Source: DASRVA01 sp035550715 (GTDB lineage Bacteria; Gemmatimonadota; Gemmatimonadetes; JACCXV01; JAHWKZ01). Taken from it: a DNA stretch of 8,988 bases. How positions within the stretch are numbered: position 1 is the first letter of the stretch; the number at the start of each line of letters is the position of its first letter. Below the pieces are notes generated by a model. The model did not search any database and had not been told where the DNA came from. It worked only from the letters and a program-made list of their open reading frames with translations. The stretch lies in assembly GCA_035550715.1 (NCBI GenBank), contig DASZOP010000160.1:1-8988 (forward strand). The letters run 5' to 3'. Shown in pieces: positions 6,659 through 8,988 of this stretch. Position numbers and translations under genes: made by a program.

Positions 6659-7441
6659 GTGAACCCTCGAAGCGGTTGGTGGCCGGAAGACCCCGCGCAT
6701 CCCGCCGTGGAGTTCGATCGGGTCGCCTACGCGATCCCGGACGGCCGGACGCTGTTCGACGGGCTCTCGCTGACGGTGGCGCCGAACGAGACCGTCGTTC
6801 TGGTCGGACGCTCGGGCGTCGGCAAGACGACCGTCCTCAAGCTCGTGAACCGGCTCCTGGAGCCGGCCCGCGGCGAGGTCCGCGTTGCCGGACGTCGGAC
6901 GACCGAGTGGGACCCGGTGGATCTCCGCCGGCGGATCGGCTACGTGATCCAGGAGATCGGGCTCTTCCCGCACCTCACGGTGGCCGGGAACGTCGCGCTC
7001 GTGCCGGACCTGCTGGGGTGGGAGAGGGGGCGCGTCGCCGAGCGGGCTGCGGAGCTTCTCGCCCTGGTCGGGCTCCCGGTCGAGGTGTTCGGCCGGCGCT
7101 TTCCGCACGAGCTCTCGGGCGGCCAGCGGCAACGGGTCGGCGTGGCTCGAGCGCTCGCCGCCGACCCGCCGATCCTCCTCCTCGACGAGCCCTTCGGCGC
7201 CCTCGACCCGCTGACCCGTTTCGACCTTCAGCGCGAGTTCCGTGAGCTCATGGAGAGGCTGAGGAAGGCGGCCCTGTTCGTAACCCACGACGTTCGCGAG
7301 GCGCTCCTGGTGGGAGACCGGGTCGGGCTTCTGACGGAAGGCGGGCTGGCGGAGGTCGCACCTCCGGCGGGCTTTCTCGCATCCGAGCATCCCGGGATCC
7401 GCGCCCTGCTCGAGACCTTGGGCGGCAGACCGGATGGGTGA
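6659..7441 (+). CDS. ABC transporter ATP-binding protein, OpuCA/OsmV-like (quaternary amine or ergothioneine uptake)
   Basis: A 260-residue cytoplasmic ATPase. It has Walker A GRSGVGKTT (50-58), Q-loop Q98 in GYVIQEIGLFPHLTV, signature ELSGGQRQRVGVARAL (151-166), Walker B ILLLDEP (172-178, catalytic E177), D-loop GALDP and H-loop H210 (FVTHDVREAL). The sequence style (VIQEIGLFPHLTV, DPLTR, EALLVGDRV) fits the OpuCA/ProV osmoprotectant family. It stops after the nucleotide-binding domain and lacks the C-terminal CBS pair found in OpuCA and OpuAA that senses ionic strength or cyclic-di-AMP. The start is uncertain: GTG 6659 has no clear Shine-Dalgarno, and GTG 6707 would begin just before the first conserved strand (VEFDRVAYAI). 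Its end overlaps the permease by 8 bases. It is transcribed away from egtDB. Confident as to the family; the substrate is inferred from the binding protein downstream. Confidence 0.93.
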   Translation: MNPRSGWWPEDPAHPAVEFDRVAYAIPDGRTLFDGLSLTVAPNETVVLVGRSGVGKTTVLKLVNRLLEPARGEVRVAGRRTTEWDPVDLRRRIGYVIQEIGLFPHLTVAGNVALVPDLLGWERGRVAERAAELLALVGLPVEVFGRRFPHELSGGQRQRVGVARALAADPPILLLDEPFGALDPLTRFDLQREFRELMERLRKAALFVTHDVREALLVGDRVGLLTEGGLAEVAPPAGFLASEHPGIRALLETLGGRPDG

Positions 7442-8105
7442 TCTGGTACGGTATCTGCGGGACCATGCCGGAGACATCGCCGCGCTGACCGTCGAGCACG
7501 TGGCGATGGTCGCGACCGCCGTGGCCGTCGCCGTCGTGATCGGCGTCCCGCTCGGGATCGCGGCGACCCGCTGGCGGCGGTGGGAGAGGTTCGTCATGGG
7601 CACGGCCAACGTCCTGCAGACGGTCCCCAGCCTGGCCTTGTTCGGGTTCCTGATCCCGGTTCCGTTCATCGGCGGGGTCGGGGCGACGACCGCGATCGTC
7701 GCCCTCACGCTCTATGCCCTGCTCCCCATCGTGCGCGGAACCCACGCCGGGATCCGCGGGGTCGATCCCGCCGTGCGCGAGGCGGGCCTGGGGCTCGGGA
7801 TGACGGGTGGACAGCTCCTCCAGCGGGTCGAGCTCCCCCTGGCCGCGCCGGTCATCCTGTCCGGCGTTCGCGTGGCGACGGTGATCTCGGTCGGGATCGC
7901 CACGATCGCCGCCGCGATCGGCGCCGGCGGCCTCGGCGTCTACATCTTCCAGGGGCTGGCGATGGTGAACGACACGGTGATCCTGGCGGGCGCCCTGCCG
8001 GCGGCCCTGCTGGCGCTCTCCGCCGATGCGCTGCTGGGCATGCTCGAGCGACGCGTCACCCCCGCAGGGCACGCGGACCGGCGCGTGGAGGGAAGACCGG
8101 CGTGA
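7434..8105 (+). CDS. ABC transporter permease, OpuCB/OsmW-like
   Basis: A 223-residue integral membrane protein. Five or so hydrophobic stretches are visible (about 20-44, 55-75, 83-103, 137-165, 180-205). The coupling loop at 112-136 carries the EAA motif of importers (REAGLGLGMTGGQLLQRVEL), which docks on the ATPase. Conserved family pieces include NVLQTVPSLALFGFLIP and AAIGAGGLGVYIFQGL, typical of OpuCB/OpuBB/YehW permeases. ATG 7434 lies inside the end of the ATPase gene (8-base overlap) and its stop overlaps the binding-protein GTG by 4 bases, so the three are one operon. Unlike the EgtU proteins described in Streptococcus pneumoniae and Helicobacter pylori, where permease and binding domain are one chain, this permease ends without a fused binding domain. 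A partner permease, as in four-gene opuC operons, could lie past the right edge. Confidence 0.93.
   Translation: MGDLVRYLRDHAGDIAALTVEHVAMVATAVAVAVVIGVPLGIAATRWRRWERFVMGTANVLQTVPSLALFGFLIPVPFIGGVGATTAIVALTLYALLPIVRGTHAGIRGVDPAVREAGLGLGMTGGQLLQRVELPLAAPVILSGVRVATVISVGIATIAAAIGAGGLGVYIFQGLAMVNDTVILAGALPAALLALSADALLGMLERRVTPAGHADRRVEGRPA
8087..8091 (+). promoter_or_regulatory. Ribosome binding site GGAGG for the substrate-binding protein
   Basis: GGAGG within the 3' end of the permease gene, 10 bases before GTG 8102. It supports this start over longer in-frame readings that run back through the permease in another frame and have no signal peptide. Confidence 0.65.
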
Positions 8106-8980
8106 AGGCGGCGTCGAGCATCCTGCTCCTCCCGCTCCTCCTCGTCTGCGGATCGAGCGACTCGGTCGTGATCGGCTCGAAGAACTTCACCGAGCAGAAC
8201 GTTCTGGGAGAGATCCTGGCCCAGGAGCTGGAGGCACGCGGGATTCCCGTCGAGCGGCGCTTCCACCTGGGCGGAACGTTCGTCTGTCACAACGCCGTCG
8301 TGGATGGAGAGATCGACCTCTACCCGGAGTACACCGGAACCGCGCTGACCGCGATCCTGAAACGGCCGCCGATCCAGGATGCGGACCGCGCGTTCCGCGA
8401 GGTGCGGGACGCCTACGCCGAGCGCTGGAACCTCGCCTGGGGGGCGCCGCTCGGCTTCGAGAACACGTTCGCCCTGGTCGTGCGGCGGGCGGACGCCGAG
8501 TCGCTCGGTCTCCGGACGATCAGCGACCTGGGATCGGCGGCCGGGCGGATGACGGCCGGATTCGGTCCCGAGTTCATGGCCCGGGACGACGGCTATCCCG
8601 GGCTCCGGAAGGCGTACGGGTTCGACTTCGGCACCATCCGTCAGCTCGACCTGGGGCTCATGTACCGGGCCCTCGCAGAGCGCGAGATCGACGTCGCGGT
8701 GGCCAACTCCACCGACGGCCGTATCGACGCGCTGGATCTCGTAGTTCTGATCGACGACCGCCGCTACTTTCCGCCCTATCAGGCGGCACCGGTCGTGAGG
8801 GAAGAGGCGCTCGACCGCCATCCCCGGCTCGGCGAGGCGCTCTCGGGCCTCGCGGGAGCACTCGACGAGGCCGGCATGCGCGCGCTCAATCGCGAGGTCG
8901 AGTCCGGCGGGCGCCTGGCGGACGTCGTACGGGCGTGGCGGGCGCGCCGGGACCCGGAGCGCCGGCCCGCGCCTCGCTGA
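8102..8980 (+). CDS. Substrate-binding protein of a quaternary-amine ABC importer, OpuCC/OsmX/EgtUC-like
   Basis: A 292-residue exported protein of the OpuAC-type periplasmic binding family. GTG 8102 gives a start directly before a signal sequence (KAASSILLLPLLLVCGSS). The Cys at 16 suggests a lipoprotein, but its -1 residue is Val rather than Gly, Ala or Ser, so lipidation is uncertain. Family markers in order are IGSKNFTEQ (24-32), IDLYPEYTGTAL (71-82), GFENTFALVV (118-127), FMARDDGYPGL (158-168), NSTDGRI (202-208) and YFPPYQAAPVV (222-232). In this family several aromatic residues, including tyrosines in such segments, cage a trimethylammonium group; ligands include choline, glycine betaine, carnitine and, in EgtU, ergothioneine. 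It is third in the overlapped operon. Being divergent from an ergothioneine synthesis gene makes ergothioneine or hercynine a reasonable candidate ligand, but no residue seen here proves it. Only 8 bases follow the stop. Confidence 0.92.
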   Translation: MKAASSILLLPLLLVCGSSDSVVIGSKNFTEQNVLGEILAQELEARGIPVERRFHLGGTFVCHNAVVDGEIDLYPEYTGTALTAILKRPPIQDADRAFREVRDAYAERWNLAWGAPLGFENTFALVVRRADAESLGLRTISDLGSAAGRMTAGFGPEFMARDDGYPGLRKAYGFDFGTIRQLDLGLMYRALAEREIDVAVANSTDGRIDALDLVVLIDDRRYFPPYQAAPVVREEALDRHPRLGEALSGLAGALDEAGMRALNREVESGGRLADVVRAWRARRDPERRPAPR

Positions 8981-8988
8981 ACCGGAAG

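Noticed and set aside
6659..7441. Phosphonate- or taurine-type ABC importer instead of the OpuC type
   Set aside because: The downstream binding protein carries IGSKNFTEQ and LYPEYTGTAL, which mark the quaternary-amine OpuAC/OsmX group.

Overview
The window is compact, very GC-rich bacterial DNA (roughly 70% GC by eye) with strong G/C third positions, GTG starts, overlapping stop/start codons and almost no non-coding space. This fits a high-GC soil or sediment lineage such as Gemmatimonadota, Acidobacteriota, Eisenbacteria-like groups, Actinobacteria or Myxococcota. Nothing here fixes the phylum. I see no rRNA, tRNA, CRISPR array or mobile element.

Layout. (1) Bases 1-3227, plus strand: the 3' end of a phytoene-desaturase/PYROXD2-like FAD oxidoreductase, a second complete and diverged paralogue overlapping it by 4 bases, and a Rieske non-heme iron oxygenase of the choline/carnitine/glycine-betaine monooxygenase type. 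(2) Bases about 3190-6613, minus strand: a single-chain EgtD-EgtB fusion (histidine trimethylation to hercynine, then iron-dependent sulfoxide synthesis), followed 34 bases later by an uncharacterised enolase-superfamily protein. The enolase frame runs about 300 bases antisense into the Rieske gene, possibly because of an indel in a run of seven G. (3) Bases 6659-8980, plus strand, divergent from egtDB across only 45 bases: a tightly overlapped ATPase, permease and substrate-binding protein of the OpuC/OsmX (quaternary amine, also ergothioneine EgtU) ABC family.

Common theme (inference): the fusion makes a trimethylammonium amino-acid betaine, the transporter family imports such compounds, the closest Rieske types N-demethylate or cleave them, and the enolase superfamily includes a betaine epimerase (HpbD) known from clusters with Rieske demethylases and ABC transporters. 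The window may therefore be a betaine/ergothioneine locus combining uptake, synthesis and turnover. The role of the two FAD enzymes is the least clear. EgtA, EgtC and EgtE, a Rieske reductase and any regulator are not in this window.
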